Source: Sphagnum compactum (Eukaryota > Bryophyta > Sphagnopsida > Sphagnales). Taken from it: a DNA stretch of 64,000 nt. The stretch spans positions 1,116,001 to 1,180,000 of the forward strand of contig OZ234494.1 of NCBI GenBank assembly GCA_965153455.1. The letters run 5' to 3'. The notes beneath the pieces were generated by a model, which saw only the letters and a program-made list of their open reading frames with translations, did no database searches and was not told the origin of the DNA. Below are positions 37,244 through 49,852 of the stretch, one piece after another (position 1 is the stretch's first letter; each line of letters begins with the position of its first letter). The position numbers were made by a program, and so were the translations under genes.

Positions 37244-40200
37244 ATGGCGTTGCACGTGAGTACTATGTTGTTTTCGAGTACTAGTCCTGAAATTGCCATG
37301 CCGAGTCAGTATTCTTCAGCTGGTGCAACCCGGGAGAGAACGATGTCATATACTGCAATTTGTAATCGGAGATCACCGACCAGCTCGCTGGCTACACCTG
37401 CATTCATCTGGAAACGGAGCATGAGTACTTATAACCCATCTCATGCAGTTTTCATGAATGGGCAATTGAAGCATATTCAAGTTGGAATTACTCGCAGCAA
37501 TCGACAGCGCCAGGTAGTTAGGGAGTTGCGGTTGACATCTTTTGATGACTCGAACTCGGCGCGCAGAGACGCTGCTGCAACAACAACAAGAAGAGAAGTT
37601 CGAGCTCAGATCGCGGAAGTGGGACCTTGGAGATCAGCAGCAGCATCAGTAGCTGGCGGTAATTTAATCAAGACAGCAGTTTTGAAAACGGCAGAGACAT
37701 TACTAGCGACTTGGATAGAAGTAGGCCAATCGAGAACGGTATCACCTCTGATAAACCCATCTGCCCCACAGATGTTCACGGTTGGAAATTTCGCACCTGT
37801 TGATCGTGAATGCCCTCCGGACGAGAACGTGGAGATTGAGTCCGGGACTATCCCCAGCTGCTTGAATGACGGGGTGTATTTGAGAAACGGCGGCAATCCT
37901 CGCCATGAGCCGGGCTTTGGTTACCATTACTTCGATGGCGACGGTATGTTGCACATAATCAAGTTCCGCGACGGCAAAGCCACCTATTGCTGCCGCTACA
38001 TTCGCACCAACAGGTACGCACAAAGGACATCTTTCCATTAGGCTGCTATGATCGGAGCAGCTTCCCAATATGTTTTTTCAAGTCGCTGTGCTCATAGTCA
38101 TCTCACAGCTCTACAGGTCAATTGCAGGAGCTGTGAGGGTAGCGAGTCAAACTGTGACTCACCATACAATGACATCTGTCCTTTCTTCCATGACAACACT
38201 TGTTTCCAGAGTTCCTAACATGATTAATCACACATTTTCACCACAGTTGCAGCTCTCGAATGTGAAGCAACTGTCCCTGCAACAAGAAACAAGGCCCTGT
38301 GTTAGTGGCTTCCCTTTGAAACATGTGTTTCAAGAGATCCCAACATGATTCATTACATATTTTCATCACAATTTGCAGCTCTCCAATGGAAAGTCACTGT
38401 CCTTGCAACAAGAAACAAGGCGGTATGTCAGTGGCATTCGTTTAGAACATGTATTTCCAGAGTTCTAACATGATTAATTACATATTTTCATCACAGTTGC
38501 AGCTTTCCAATGGAAAGTGACTGTCCTTGCAGGAAGAAACAAGACCCTATGTCAGTGGCTTTCCATTAGGCCCGGGCTGCTGTGATGAGAGTTACACGCA
38601 GTGTCCTGTGAGCAGCCTGATAGAAAGAGACCCCTGTACCTTACATCATTGTTCTAGTAAAATGAAGCTCCAGAAACAATGAAGCTCGGAAGGACTTATA
38701 ATCATGTGTTGTACTTGGTGTGAACTTGAGCTGCACTAGGTTCATACAAGAGGAGAAGGCAGGCAAGCCTTTATTTCCGAAGATGATGGGGGAGATACAC
38801 GGGTTGATTGGGTTGGCACGCTTAGCACTGTTTGGTCTTCGAGCTATGCTAGGTGTGCTTGACCCTGCTGGTGGTATCGGGACTGCCAATGCAGGCTTGG
38901 CGTTCTTCAATGGCAAATTGTTGGCAATGTCGGAGGATGATCAACCTTATGCCGTTCATATCACAGATGATGGAGACGTCCGCACCATTGGAAGGTAGGT
39001 TCTGAGTTCTTCCCAACAAAACCTCGTGATCTAGTTTGTCCCGAGACTTTGCTGGTGCACACAGTCGATCTTGTTTGCTTTCTTGCACTCTGGAGTCGTA
39101 AAGAGTAAAGGTCCGGTAGATTTTTTCTAGTGTATTTTTAGGACGATTTTGTCTTCACATTATTCAAACATACCTCCTCGAAAGATCCGCTTTCAGTACC
39201 TAAAGTTTAGCTTCAGGAAAAAAATTTAATTTTTTTGGGCAAAACTTAATTAAAAAAAAGTGTGAAAAGTTACTATCGTCATAATTTTATTTATTAAATT
39301 TATATATTTTGAGTAATAACCAGATTTGGCTATGTATTAAAGGACCAATTGCATGTTTTTCAACAAGAAATCTCCATTTTGGCTACTACAATGTGAATTT
39401 TCTCTTTGCGCATTAGTCATCGTTCACACCTACTCCTCGTTAGATTCGCTTTCCATTTAGCGAAAGGACATAATACCAAAAAAAGCATAGAAAAAGTGGA
39501 AAGATGGAAAATTGTTGAAAGAAAAATCTACCAGGATCTTTACCGAGGTGAAGGTTCCGCTGGTAGTACCTTCCAGATTTTGGGGCCCCTCCTCTCGGCC
39601 TAAAAAATCTGGCCTAATGGCCTCAGGTGGGCCCTCAAATCCGGAAGGTACTACCATGCAAAACCTTCTCCTACACCTAAAGTCTCGTGCTGGGTCTGTT
39701 GCACTCTTTAGACTTCCTTAAGGGTCTTGTTTGGTGTCTTGCTCTCTTGAATACTTAAGCTCTTGTTTGCTCTCTTGCACTCTCGAGTCCTTAAAGGCTT
39801 TTGTTTGGTCTCTTGCACTCTGGTCCTTAAGCCTCATGGGACCTTTTCCTTAGCTGTTCGGATCCCAGACTTGCATGTTAATAAGCTGGTTTAGCACCCA
39901 CCAGAGCACTTTGAAAAATCTCCAGTTCAGCTCCAAACTTCCTATGTTCTCAAAGAATATTATCATTAAGCTCACAATGGTGTCCAATGGAAGTTTGGAA
40001 GTTTCTATGATTGTGTCTAATTTGGCACTCCTGTCTGGACTCTGGGGGCGCGATAGTACACAATCAGTTTGGCTGAACAAGGACGCCAGCTCTCTAAACC
40101 ATTTGATGATTTTGGCTCAAAAGCACCACCAAAACTTAAGCCATATGGTTGCCAAATCCATTTCATGGCTGAAATCTGGCAACATTCCACCACTAAATAA

Positions 40201-42495
40201 TACACTGGTTCAGAGTTGAGAACTCTGCTTCATTCGCTTTCTGTATTAGAACACCTATACAAATAGAATTCAAGAAGAGCTTGGAATTCCCTAGGTGACT
40301 TTCAGGTCTGCTAGTTCACTTTCCCCCTGGTTGAACAAGAGCCTGATTGGTTTTTTTATGTTACTACAATAATCTAACTGTAAATTTCTAAGTTGTTAGA
40401 CTATTGGGCACAGTGTTTTCTTTGTCCAAGTTTGTGATGTAGCCAAAGTGTTGATCACCCATAAGAAGATTTAGCCAAATATAGCTCTAAACTAATTATG
40501 ATTTTTTTTTTAAAAGTAATCCTTCTATTATTTGGCTACATGCTGGAACTTATTATACATATCTGGTGAATTTCAGCCATTCTTATCATTGAAAATCCTT
40601 TATATCTAGATCCACAAATGGCAAAAATTTGCCATTAAAAAACATGGTGTCTAATATTGTAAAGGTGGGGTTGCCTTGTCATTTTCGGAGAATGGGCTCC
40701 TGTTAACCTGCCGTTCAAAATGAAGGATTTCACCTACATATTCCCTTTATGAAAACAATCAACAAAAAGTTCACAGATATTGCTTGAATCTCAGAATTGA
40801 TGACTGTGAATGATGTATCATACATTAATATCTGAAGACATTTCATTCATTGATTAAATATAGGTGTAGGTAACTCAATTACATTGGAAAATATAAAATT
40901 TCAAGTCATCCATCTTCTTGGCACAAATGTATGACTAATTGTCAAAAACTACAATAGAACACAGAGTAAGGGCATTAAATTATGATTGTGTGGAAAATCT
41001 AGGTCAAATAATCTTGGAAGTTTTATTCCTTCATAGCAGCCTAGGATATCAAGTGGAGTAGATAAGGTGACCTTATTCACACCTGATCTATAGAGTATAC
41101 ATATTTTAACTTGTGGCATTAGAGGTTGAGGACTATTACATGCAATGTTGTGCTTGCAACTGACATGGGCATGGTTCACATAGAGATCAATGACTCCCAT
41201 ACCTTTTGGTTGTAGATATGATTTTAATGGAGCACTCAAAGCTATAAACATGACAGCGCATCCAAAGATTGATCCCAAAACAGGGGAGATGTTCAGTTAC
41301 AGTGTCAACTATTTCCAAGCTCCGTACCTAACACTCTTCAAAGTTTCAGCTGATGGGAGAAAGCGTGCAAATGTGAACATCACTCTTCCGGAAGCATGTC
41401 TCATACATGACTTTGCAATCACAAGCAAATATATAGTGATTCCAGATACTCAAATTGTCTTGCGCTTGCAGGTATTTATGGCCTCACCAAATGAACTCAA
41501 TTCTTTCCTTAGTTAGAATGCAAGCATGCATTTGAGTTGCAAAAATATGATGTTTTCAAATGATTCAAGACTTCTTATTTTCCATTGAAGTTAAAGATAA
41601 TTATGACCTTTACATAAGTTCAACCATTCTCAGGGAAATGCATTTGTTATGTTTTTATGTGAGGCCGAGATGAAGTAATATAAATAGAGTCCGTCCATGT
41701 GAATGGGTACCTAAGACTTTTGACATAGTATATTATGATGTATTCAAATCCACATTTTTCTTGCAGGAGATGTTCAATGCAAAATCACCAGTTTGCATTG
41801 ATGATAAAAAGATCCCTAGGTTTGGAGTGTTGCCAAGGAATGCCACAACAGAAGCAGGAATCAAGTGGTTTGATCTTCCCGATAGCACATGTTTCCATTA
41901 TGTGAATGCTTGGGAGGAGGGTGATGAGATTGTTGTGGTTGGATCTACACTATCACCAATCCATTTCACTTTTCAACAATCGGACAAACTTGAATTGCGG
42001 TTAGCAACATTTCATCTCAACCTCAAGACAGGAAAAGCTTATAAACAAGAGCTTGCAAGTAATGCAAACTTTGAAGGTGGACAATTCAACAAGATGTATC
42101 AGTGTAAAAAGACAAGATATGTGTATGGAGTATTGTCAGGACCATTCCCGAAATATGGAGGAATAGCCAAATCCGACTTGGAAGCTTCACAAAATAATGA
42201 TGTAACACAACAAGCTGTTGTTGGGTGGCACAAATTCCCAGCAAATTGTTATTGTAGTGAACCCTATTTTGTACCCCGTAGTACGGATCCGTCTATTTTG
42301 GAGGATGATGGGTACATCCTCACATATTACCATGACGAAACTGCCAATGTATCAAAACTCCTTGTTTTAGATGCACGGTCACCGACTCTTGAAATAGTTA
42401 CATCTCTCAAGTTGCCACATCGAGTTCCTTATGGCTTCCATGGTCTGTTTGTCGCAAATGAGCAACTCTCTAACCAATGGCCTTCTGTGGCATAG
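37244..42495 (+). CDS. Carotenoid cleavage dioxygenase (NCED/CCD4-like), copy 2, four exons
   Basis: The CDS joins 37244-38013, 38740-38994, 41216-41471 and 41767-42495 (2010 nt, 669 aa). All junctions have AG/GT signals and compatible phases. The chosen ATG has a G at +4 and is followed by a Ser/Thr-rich, Arg-containing segment typical of plastid transit peptides. The catalytic part runs from [13 protein letters not shown] through FDGDGMLH (exon 1) and [20 protein letters not shown] (exon 2) to YGFHGLF. The four non-haem iron histidines are at about 357 (TAHPK), 406 (IHDFAIT), 471 ([10 protein letters not shown]) and 652. Their spacing of 49, 65 and 181 matches the family. The enzyme should oxidatively cleave a carotenoid or 9-cis-epoxycarotenoid in plastids, as in abscisic acid or apocarotenoid synthesis. 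NCED versus CCD4 cannot be settled by eye. Copy 1 is its broken inverted twin. Confidence 0.88.
38218..38590. repeat. Tandem repeat in intron 1 of copy 2, 125-bp unit
   Basis: The anchor acatgatt recurs at about 38218, 38343 and 38468, giving just under three units. Each unit contains ttttcatcacagttgcagct and gcaacaagaaacaagg. The array is flanked by ctttccattaggc near 38032 and 38563, suggesting that an inverted-ended element seeded the intron. Confidence 0.8.
39108..39540. mobile_element. Tc1/mariner-like MITE in intron 2 of copy 2
   Basis: The ends aaggtccggtagattttt and, on the complement, aagatcctggtagattttt form terminal inverted repeats with one indel and one or two mismatches. Both are flanked by TA (39106-39107 and 39541-39542), as expected for a TA target duplication. 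It is 433 bp long without a transposase. Intron 2 of copy 1 lacks it, so it inserted after the gene duplication. Confidence 0.7.
39561..39656. repeat. Imperfect foldback of about 28-bp arms beside the MITE
   Basis: The left arm starts tggtagtaccttccagattt and the right arm, on the complement, tggtagtaccttccggattt, both continuing into gggccc. The loop is about 40 bp. It is absent from copy 1, and lies with the MITE inside a roughly 580-bp segment unique to copy 2. Confidence 0.75.
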
Positions 42496-42598
42496 TCATG
42501 TTTCCCCATAGGAATGAAGTGTAGAGAGTAAGTGCTTAGAAGCAACTTGAGTATTGAGAAGAATTTGAGAATACAACCAGAAACTAGATTTTGAGTAC

Positions 42599-44434
42599 TT
42601 GAATTGGGTGAACCATTCTATGTAAATTTGGTCAAATCTTTTTATTTTTTAGACCCACATTAAATCATATTTTAGAATTTTATTGGTGACATGTGTTGTC
42701 TTTTGGTTGCACATTAAAATGGTATCTTCAGTTTTTTACATTTGGTCACCTCTAATAACTTTTTGGTGACACATTAAACTTAGGTTTTTTTTTTTTTTTT
42801 TCCTTCCCCCCATTCTATTGAATTTACTGATTTATTTGGCCCACATTAACAAATGAATTTTGGCTCATTGTTTTTGGTCATTGGGTTTTCACAAATTAAC
42901 AAGTAAATTTTCATTTTTTGTCATACTACTATGATGTATAAGTTGCATTCACATTATAGTTATATAATCGCATGCTATATATTATGGTGTATTTTTAAAA
43001 TCTTAGTTGATTGCTATGGTAATTGTTTTATCAACATGTATTGTACAATTTCTTATGGCAAGGAATATTTGCATCCAAATTGAAAAGACACATATGGACA
43101 AATTGATGTCTCACATGAAGTCATGTTGTGTATCATATTTTCAAATGGAAGCTCTTCATGATGTCCAAATTCCTCAACATCAACAAATTGATTAACACCT
43201 TTACATTTTGTTTTATTAATTCACTTTAGAAAGATAGCTGAATTTTGTCCATTGTAGTTTTTTTAATTTATTTAAAATGTTTTTTTTTGTTAATGATAAA
43301 TTTCCTTGTTGATATTTCAATCAAATTATAAGATTTGAAGTCTAAGCTTAGAAATGTGTTCTCAGCCTCAAGGTTTGGTATTTTTCTCATCCATTTTGTG
43401 TGCATAAGCTTCACATTCAAACATTATAAATTTGACGTTCCATTGAAGGTCATCCACACTTGTGTGTCATCCTATTCATAACCCTACAAATGCATGTAAC
43501 CCTGATGTAAGTTATGATTTTTAAAACATTTGACCAAAATTTTGAGATTGAATTAGGCCAATGAGTGATTACTTTAGAAGTCAAAGGAGGTTGAATCCTC
43601 ACACATTGTTTTTCTACTTCTGAAGTTGAAAGAACATTTGTAGTCCTCCACCTAACATTTATAATGTCGCAAAAATTGCTCAATTCGATAAATGAATGGA
43701 GAAGATATAAGGTGTTTGGGGTAAAGGGGTTCAATGTTCCATCATGGATAAATTAAAACAAATTAGAATTTTGAATTTCAAACCTTGGATCATTGCATAT
43801 TTGCCTTTGGAATATAAAGAAGTTTTGTAAAACGTCAGTTGGTGTGCCCATAAGTTTTAAATCATCATTACCAAAAATCATCTTGGAAAACTAAACCAAA
43901 AACCAATCATTTTGACATTTGGTCAATTTGACCATTTAGTCATACTGGACAAGTCAATTTGAACACGTTCAACTTGACTAGTGGTTGTTTTGATTGACCA
44001 TAAAATGGTTTTTTTGACTAATCAAATCAGCCAGCAAAAATTAGGCCAACAAAAAAAAAATTTAAAAAATTGTTCAATTTTTAAATATAAAAATATAAAT
44101 AATAAGTACCTACCTACCCACCCTCCCATCACCTACTTACCCACCATGGCCTTCTACCTACTTCTCCACAACCCACCTAAGTACTATACATTTACACACA
44201 TGTACACGATATATATATGAATACATATTCTACATAATATATGTTGGTAAAGGGGATTGAAACTTGGTCTCCTTGGTTTCACACCAATGTCTTGACCATT
44301 AAACAACCCCACCACTTTGTAAAACAATATGATACCAATTACATTTAACATGTTTCCTTGAACTTCCATGAATTTTTTTGTTAATGTGTATAACAACATT
44401 TGAACTTTAATTCTTTTCATAAATAGAAAAGTAA
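42599..44434. other. Intergenic DNA downstream of copy 2
   Basis: No gene was supported. A T-run followed by C-run lies at about 42789-42812. Around 43560-43700 short segments on the plus strand faintly resemble the tail of a hAT-type transposase, but not enough to call. The string tggtcaatttgacca and relatives around 43910-44030 form short inverted repeats. Confidence 0.4.
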
Positions 44435-44810
44435 ATACCTAACTAGATAGATATGTAAGTAAATAGTATGTAGGTATATACAAATATATAGGTAGATAAT
44501 AAAATAAATAGGTAAATAAATATTAAATAGGTAAGTAGATAGATAATAAGTAGGTAGGTAGGTAAATAGATAGGTAGGTAGATGTTTAAGTGAGTAGATA
44601 GTAGGTAAGTAGATAAATAAATAGATAGGTAATTAGGTAGATGGTAGGTAGGTGGATAAATAGATAATAGGTAGGTAAATTGGTAGATAAATTGGTAGGT
44701 AGGTAAATAAATAAAAGCTAGGTAGGTAGATAGTAGCAGGTAGGTAGGATATAGGTAGGATGTTGGTAAATAGATTGCAGGTAAGTAGGTAGGTAGGTTG
44801 TTTAATAAGC
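44435..44810. repeat. GATA/GGTA tetranucleotide-rich tract 4
   Basis: Irregular aggtaggtagata and aaataaataggt units fill the stretch. Composition is shifted towards gata and aata compared with the other three tracts. The ORF seen here is a by-product of the repeat. Confidence 0.85.
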
Positions 44811-47800
44811 ATATCAAGTAGGCTAACTAACCAAATTAATGTGGCTAATTTGATTAAGCATTACCACTCAGTATGGCCAATTTGACTAAGTTAGGGACAT
44901 CTTGATGGACCATTTTAAAAAATTATCCTTTTTGATTAAATATACAACTTAACATTTGGTTAATATGGTCACTTTAGTCAAAAGAACTAACTAAAAGAAC
45001 CATGTGTCTTTCAGGCCCCCTGCCTTTAGTCAAAATGAACATTTTTTAGTCGATGTGAACATTTTGGTCAAGTTGAACCTTTTGAAAAACTGTGATTTCT
45101 TGTAGTGCAATCAAAATGAACTAAAAATGAGAAACATATAAGGTTAAAACTAGGGAAAGCCTTAAGCCATTTTTGCAATTTTTTGAAGCAAACTATCACT
45201 CACCTTTTTCATGTGTTTTCAGTGTTGTTCCTTTGCTTCTGATGTTCAAAGAACATGTGAGCCCTCCAATTTGCATGTCCAATGACTCAAAAATGGCTCC
45301 ATTTGATTAAGGAACAAGGGAAATATTGGAAATTGTTCAATGATAAGTAAATGTTTGATGATGAATGATTTTACTATATTTTGTTGTAGTAGGCAACAAA
45401 CCCAAGGCATAAGCCTGGTAAAGTATGCTAATCAAAGACATTTTCTTTTTTGGAAAGTATCCATAAAATATACCTTAACATATTGAATTCATGAATATTA
45501 TTTAGTCAATGATCAACACTAAGAAATTCTTTGATTTCATTGTATAATATTAAAGAAACACATGTTTTAATATGCATTTAAGGACTTTTTTTGAGATGTA
45601 AGTACTAGAAAGTACGAATCATAGTTCTGCAAAATAGAGTTACACGTACATGAAAGTAAGACATCAATTGGAATCATTATACTTTCAAGTTGATAATATA
45701 ACATCAACTTTTCATATTATAGTCATAATCTATCAAAATTTTAATGTAAAAGTATTTTGAAAAATTTGAACACCAACCAATTTAGAACATAATTTTCATC
45801 CACTTTTACAATAAACTCAATGAAATGTTCTATGATTTCAAAATGCAACTTAAATAAGTTTTTAATATCTTTTTGAATGTGAATGTTAAAACAAGACTTT
45901 TTTTTTAAATTAAATTTTTTTAGGAATATTTTTTGGGCATACTTTATTATGCTTGGACCCCATGCATATTTTGGTAATGGTTAGTTAACTTGTTCTATTC
46001 TTTCAAGTTATTGTGTATAAGATAGATTTTTAGTATTGAATCCACTAAGAACCATTTTTTTTAAAAGCTAGGGTTTTTATGTTTTTTTATGTAGTTGAGT
46101 GTTGTTTAAAGTCTATTTTTGATATTTTGAATGGTTGCTTGTTGAAAATAATAATGTATCTATACTTTTTTTTATTTTAGTTTTGGTATCACTTATAATT
46201 TTTTGTAATAGATTTATATAGACTTAACATTTTTTGTAAATTATATTTGAAAGTATTTTGCATGTTCCTTTTTATTTTAATGAGTAAAATTTCAGCAAAC
46301 AACTTTTGTAATTTGACAAGCTCCCATCTAAGTTCAAGTATGATAAGAAACTAATAATTACTTCACAAACCAAGATATATATATATATATATATATTCAA
46401 GTTCTAATAGCATTTAGTTCCCCATTGCCAATACTAACTTTAAGATGTTACTCCATGAAAAGGGTTGGAGTCATATGAACAGCATTAAACTATTTAGTGA
46501 GGAAGAGCTTGTTCATTAACCCTTTATCATCACCTCATTTTCCTAAATTTCTCAAATCCATGTGCATTGTTCTCTTTCAAACATTGTTCACTGACAACTA
46601 ATTATTAGAAAGACTTTGAACAACAAAATTGAAGTATTCTCCTATTTGGCATGTGTTACAATAATAACAATGTTAGTCTGGGTGGCTAGATTAGAGAGCT
46701 GATGAAAGTAATAAAGTCAACAAAAATTTCAATTTCAAACTTTCATAAATAATGAAGTATCAAGTCAAAAGCTTGTATGATAATTTAATAAATATTTCAA
46801 ATGATATATGTCATATATCATGTGTCAATATGACATTTGTCATATATTTGATCTTTTCTATTGAAATTTAATGATTATCTTTTGTCTTTTGTATGCGGTG
46901 TTATGTTATAAATAGAATTTTTAACATATTGTCATCTTACAAGGGGTTTCAAGTTGAGATTTAAAGTTTTACATTAAGATTTATTTATTTTTGGTTTGAG
47001 TTTAAAGTTCTAATGTAAACTTTAGGTTTTATGGTTTTAGGTTGAGGATTTAGGCTTTAAACCTTAAAGTCAAAGGTGTCAGGTTACTAGAAAAAACAAG
47101 TTTTATTGTTAAGGTTTTATAATATCATTGTAACTCTTTGTCAGTAAAAATGGATGAGGGATTTAGTGGTGATTAAAGATTATGTATTAGACATCAGTTT
47201 TTGAACTCAAATGAGATTGAAAGGAAAAGATAGATTTTAAAAATATGTTAGGTATAGAAGGAATCTGATTTGATTGGTAGACTTAATTTTTTACTTTTCA
47301 CATTGGAGAATTAGGGGGTTAAAGGATTCACAATATCCTAGACACAAAGGCCTTTGCTATGTCCTCACTTTTTTATGCTCAAAAACTCTAAGCATATGAG
47401 TCAAAAGGGATATAAACTAAATTAATAAATCTATTTGAATTCATCCAACTTCTAGAACATATTAGAGATTGAGTTTTACCTATAATGAACATTTATTCAT
47501 TTCTTCATTTAAAACTACATACATGTTTAATTCTATTTTGTAATTCTTCAAAGTTGGAGAATTGTTGCTAATGGGTTAGATACCTAGACCTTTATTCTAC
47601 TAATGTGCCAAACTGAAAAAATAAGTAAATCAGTTTATGCAAGAAACAATCATGGAAGAAAACCACTCATTATGCCCATCAAATTTCTTGAGAGAATTTC
47701 ACCAATTCGTGGTCAATCCATTGATAGAAATGACATCCAAACAATAGTTGGATTGAAGTGATGTCTCAAAAGAGACAAATATGAAAACATTGTGCACACA

Positions 47801-47967
47801 ATAGCTCAGCCCTAGTTGTGAAATTACATATAGTAAAGGAACAATGGTACCGACAATGAAGCCTCCCTTAAATCCGTTCATCTACTGCGTGACCATTCCT
47901 GCTGTAACAGACACACGTGTAGGCGCGCGGGAGGTTGGAGGGGAGGTATTTTTTTTCAAGCTGTATT
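44811..47967. other. AT-rich intergenic DNA
   Basis: No recognisable gene was found. An (AT)n microsatellite of about 11 units is at 46375-46397. Around 46780-46860 the string tgacatatgtcatat is repeated with variation. Around 46930-47080 there are irregular ttaaagttt/ttaggtttt strings, not true telomere repeats. Confidence 0.45.
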
Positions 47968-48050
47968 TGGACAGTGGACAGTCCATGTCCACTTGGACAG
48001 TGGACAGTGGACAGTCCATGTCCACTTGGACAGTGGACAGTGGACTTTCC
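47968..48050. repeat. Minisatellite based on ggacagtggacagt
   Basis: Two and a half units of ttggacagtggacag plus tccatgtccac occur in tandem, with the inner gtggaca doubled or tripled. Because tgtccac and gtggaca are complementary, each unit can fold on itself. Confidence 0.8.
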
Positions 48051-48713
48051 ATGCAAGTTTTATTTGGGCGCGGGGGGGAGGACTATTTTCCTTTCAGCCA
48101 ATGGGAAGGCCCAAGGTGCCTTGCTTTTATTCCTTTTAAGTTTGGGGGGTGGGAAGGATTTTTTTGGGGAACACATGGGGAACCCCCAAAAAAATTCAAC
48201 ACTCCCCTTTATAAACTGGTGGTACTTATTATTAATTAGTAAGGGGATGCACCCACTGTTTGTTTGTTTTTTTTTTCCCAGAAGCAGCCATTTGATTGGC
48301 CCATCACCAATACTTTTGGAACATGGGGCACTCCCCAACATAAAAGCCTAAATATGGTTCCCTCCCAAAAATAGACGCATGATTTGTCATACTTCCTTTT
48401 GCTCCCCTATGGAATAAAAAAATGAGGTGCTATTGGGAGCACCTTAGGGAACATATTGAGAACAAACATAAAACCAAAAATCCCACACCCCCAAACCCAA
48501 AAGAAAAAAACTATGCTCCCTTGAGCCTTCTCATTGGCTGCATGTAATTTCTATTTCCAAAACAATTCATCACCATTTCAACCTCCCCATTATAAACTCG
48601 GGGTACTTATCTGAGTGTGAACTCTGAGTTCATTTTGTGGGAAATTCATGGAACGTTTATTTATTTTAATCGCCCCTGAAGCCGGACGGACAGTCTACTT
48701 CGCGGACGGACAG

Positions 48714-49803
48714 TGTCGCAACCCTAGCCTTTGGCTTGCGACCAAGGCAAGGGGGTTGTGAGGTTGCGGGCCTAGTAGTAGACCCGGGAGGCACATCACA
48801 TGCTCCCGGGAGTGCAAGGAGTGCAAAGAGTCCAGAGAGTGTGAGGGAGTGAACCCTCACACTCCCAAGTGAACTCCCACGTTGGGAGTTGGTGAGAGTT
48901 GGAGTCCCGGAGGGACTCCCGAAATTTCAGAGAGCGTTTTGAGGGGTCAAAACTCCATGGCTTGTTTTGCACTTTATATCAATGGAAAGCTCTTGAAGTG
49001 TAGATGTCCAAAATGGGCTCGCATTGCTCATTTGGACATCTGAAACACAAGTTATGGCCAAAAGAAGGCCCGGGAGTCGAATTCCCGGGAGTCGTCCAGT
49101 TTTGACTCCCGACCACTAAAAGTCGGGAATCGACCCGAAATACTAGGCTGCAGAGGACGTGCCACATATCGTTGGAAAGCTCTCGACGAGAGCTACAACT
49201 TTGCTTCAGACCGCATCGCGATCCGAGGTCTGCTCGCAATGTTATGGGGCTCCAAAGTCGCGGGAGTCCCATTTGGCGCGATTTCGGGACTCCCACGCGG
49301 GAGTCCCGGGAAAAATAGCCATTTGGATGTAGCCTCCGTGGAGAGTCACAGAGTATACTATAAGGGGGGAAGTGGTTGGCTTCCCCAAGGGGGAAGGTGC
49401 TGGCTTCCCCACCAAAGGGAGTGAGGTGGTGGCTTACTCCCGAGCCCGGAGTGTGTGTGTGTTCAAAGTGAGTCCGAGTTCACCCGTGGCTTGTCCCAAC
49501 ACCAAAAAGGATTCAACATGAGTCCCAAGGGGGAAGGTGATGGCTTCCCCAAGGTCCGGGCCGTGGCTCTTCCTAGCACCAAAGGTGCTCCAACTTTGGA
49601 CTAACCACTTGGAGTGGTTAATGGAGGGTCCGTGTGAGTGAGTCAAGCTTGTCAACTCTTCCTAGTCCCATCCCGGAGCTCCAACACACCCTTCTACCCC
49701 TCAAGTGTTGTGAGCTAGGGAGCGGCTCCAAGTTCCAACCGCTTCCGCATTGCCGCATACTTGGACCCTCGAGTGGGTCCACAAGGAACTTGGGAGCGCG
49801 TCA
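48714..49803 (+). repeat. 5' LTR (1090 bp)
   Basis: It starts tgtcgcaaccctagccttt and ends gggagcgcgtca. It is GC-rich and dense in gggagtcccg-type palindromes, unlike the AT-rich flanks. A possible promoter element tatactataa sits at about 49353-49362. Confidence 0.93.
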
Positions 49804-49805
49804 CT

Positions 49806-49817
49806 TGGTATCAGAGC
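49806..49817 (+). other. Primer-binding site complementary to initiator tRNA-Met
   Basis: The string tggtatcagagc begins two bases after the 5' LTR. It is the usual plant LTR-retrotransposon site that pairs with the 3' end of initiator methionine tRNA. Confidence 0.9.
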
Positions 49818-49852
49818 TCCGGTGAGCTCGATCCACTTATTGGGGAGTTCCG

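Larger units (their letters stand above)
34753..42598 (+). repeat. Right arm of the inverted duplication (dioxygenase copy 2 arm)
   Basis: This arm is the reverse complement of 13766-21420 except for insertions. About 35960-36838 is AT-rich DNA absent from the left arm. About 39098-39680 in intron 2 contains a mariner-like MITE and an inverted repeat. Within 35090-35590 a diverged tandem motif (ctatcacatgga, aagaaattgatgcaacaaag) is repeated three times. The outer edge is near gagtacttgaa (42598), opposite 13766 in the left arm. Confidence 0.88.

Noticed and set aside
43450-43734. 94-codon minus-strand ORF downstream of dioxygenase copy 2
   Set aside because: No family similarity. The opposite strand gives only a faint, frame-broken resemblance to a transposase tail.
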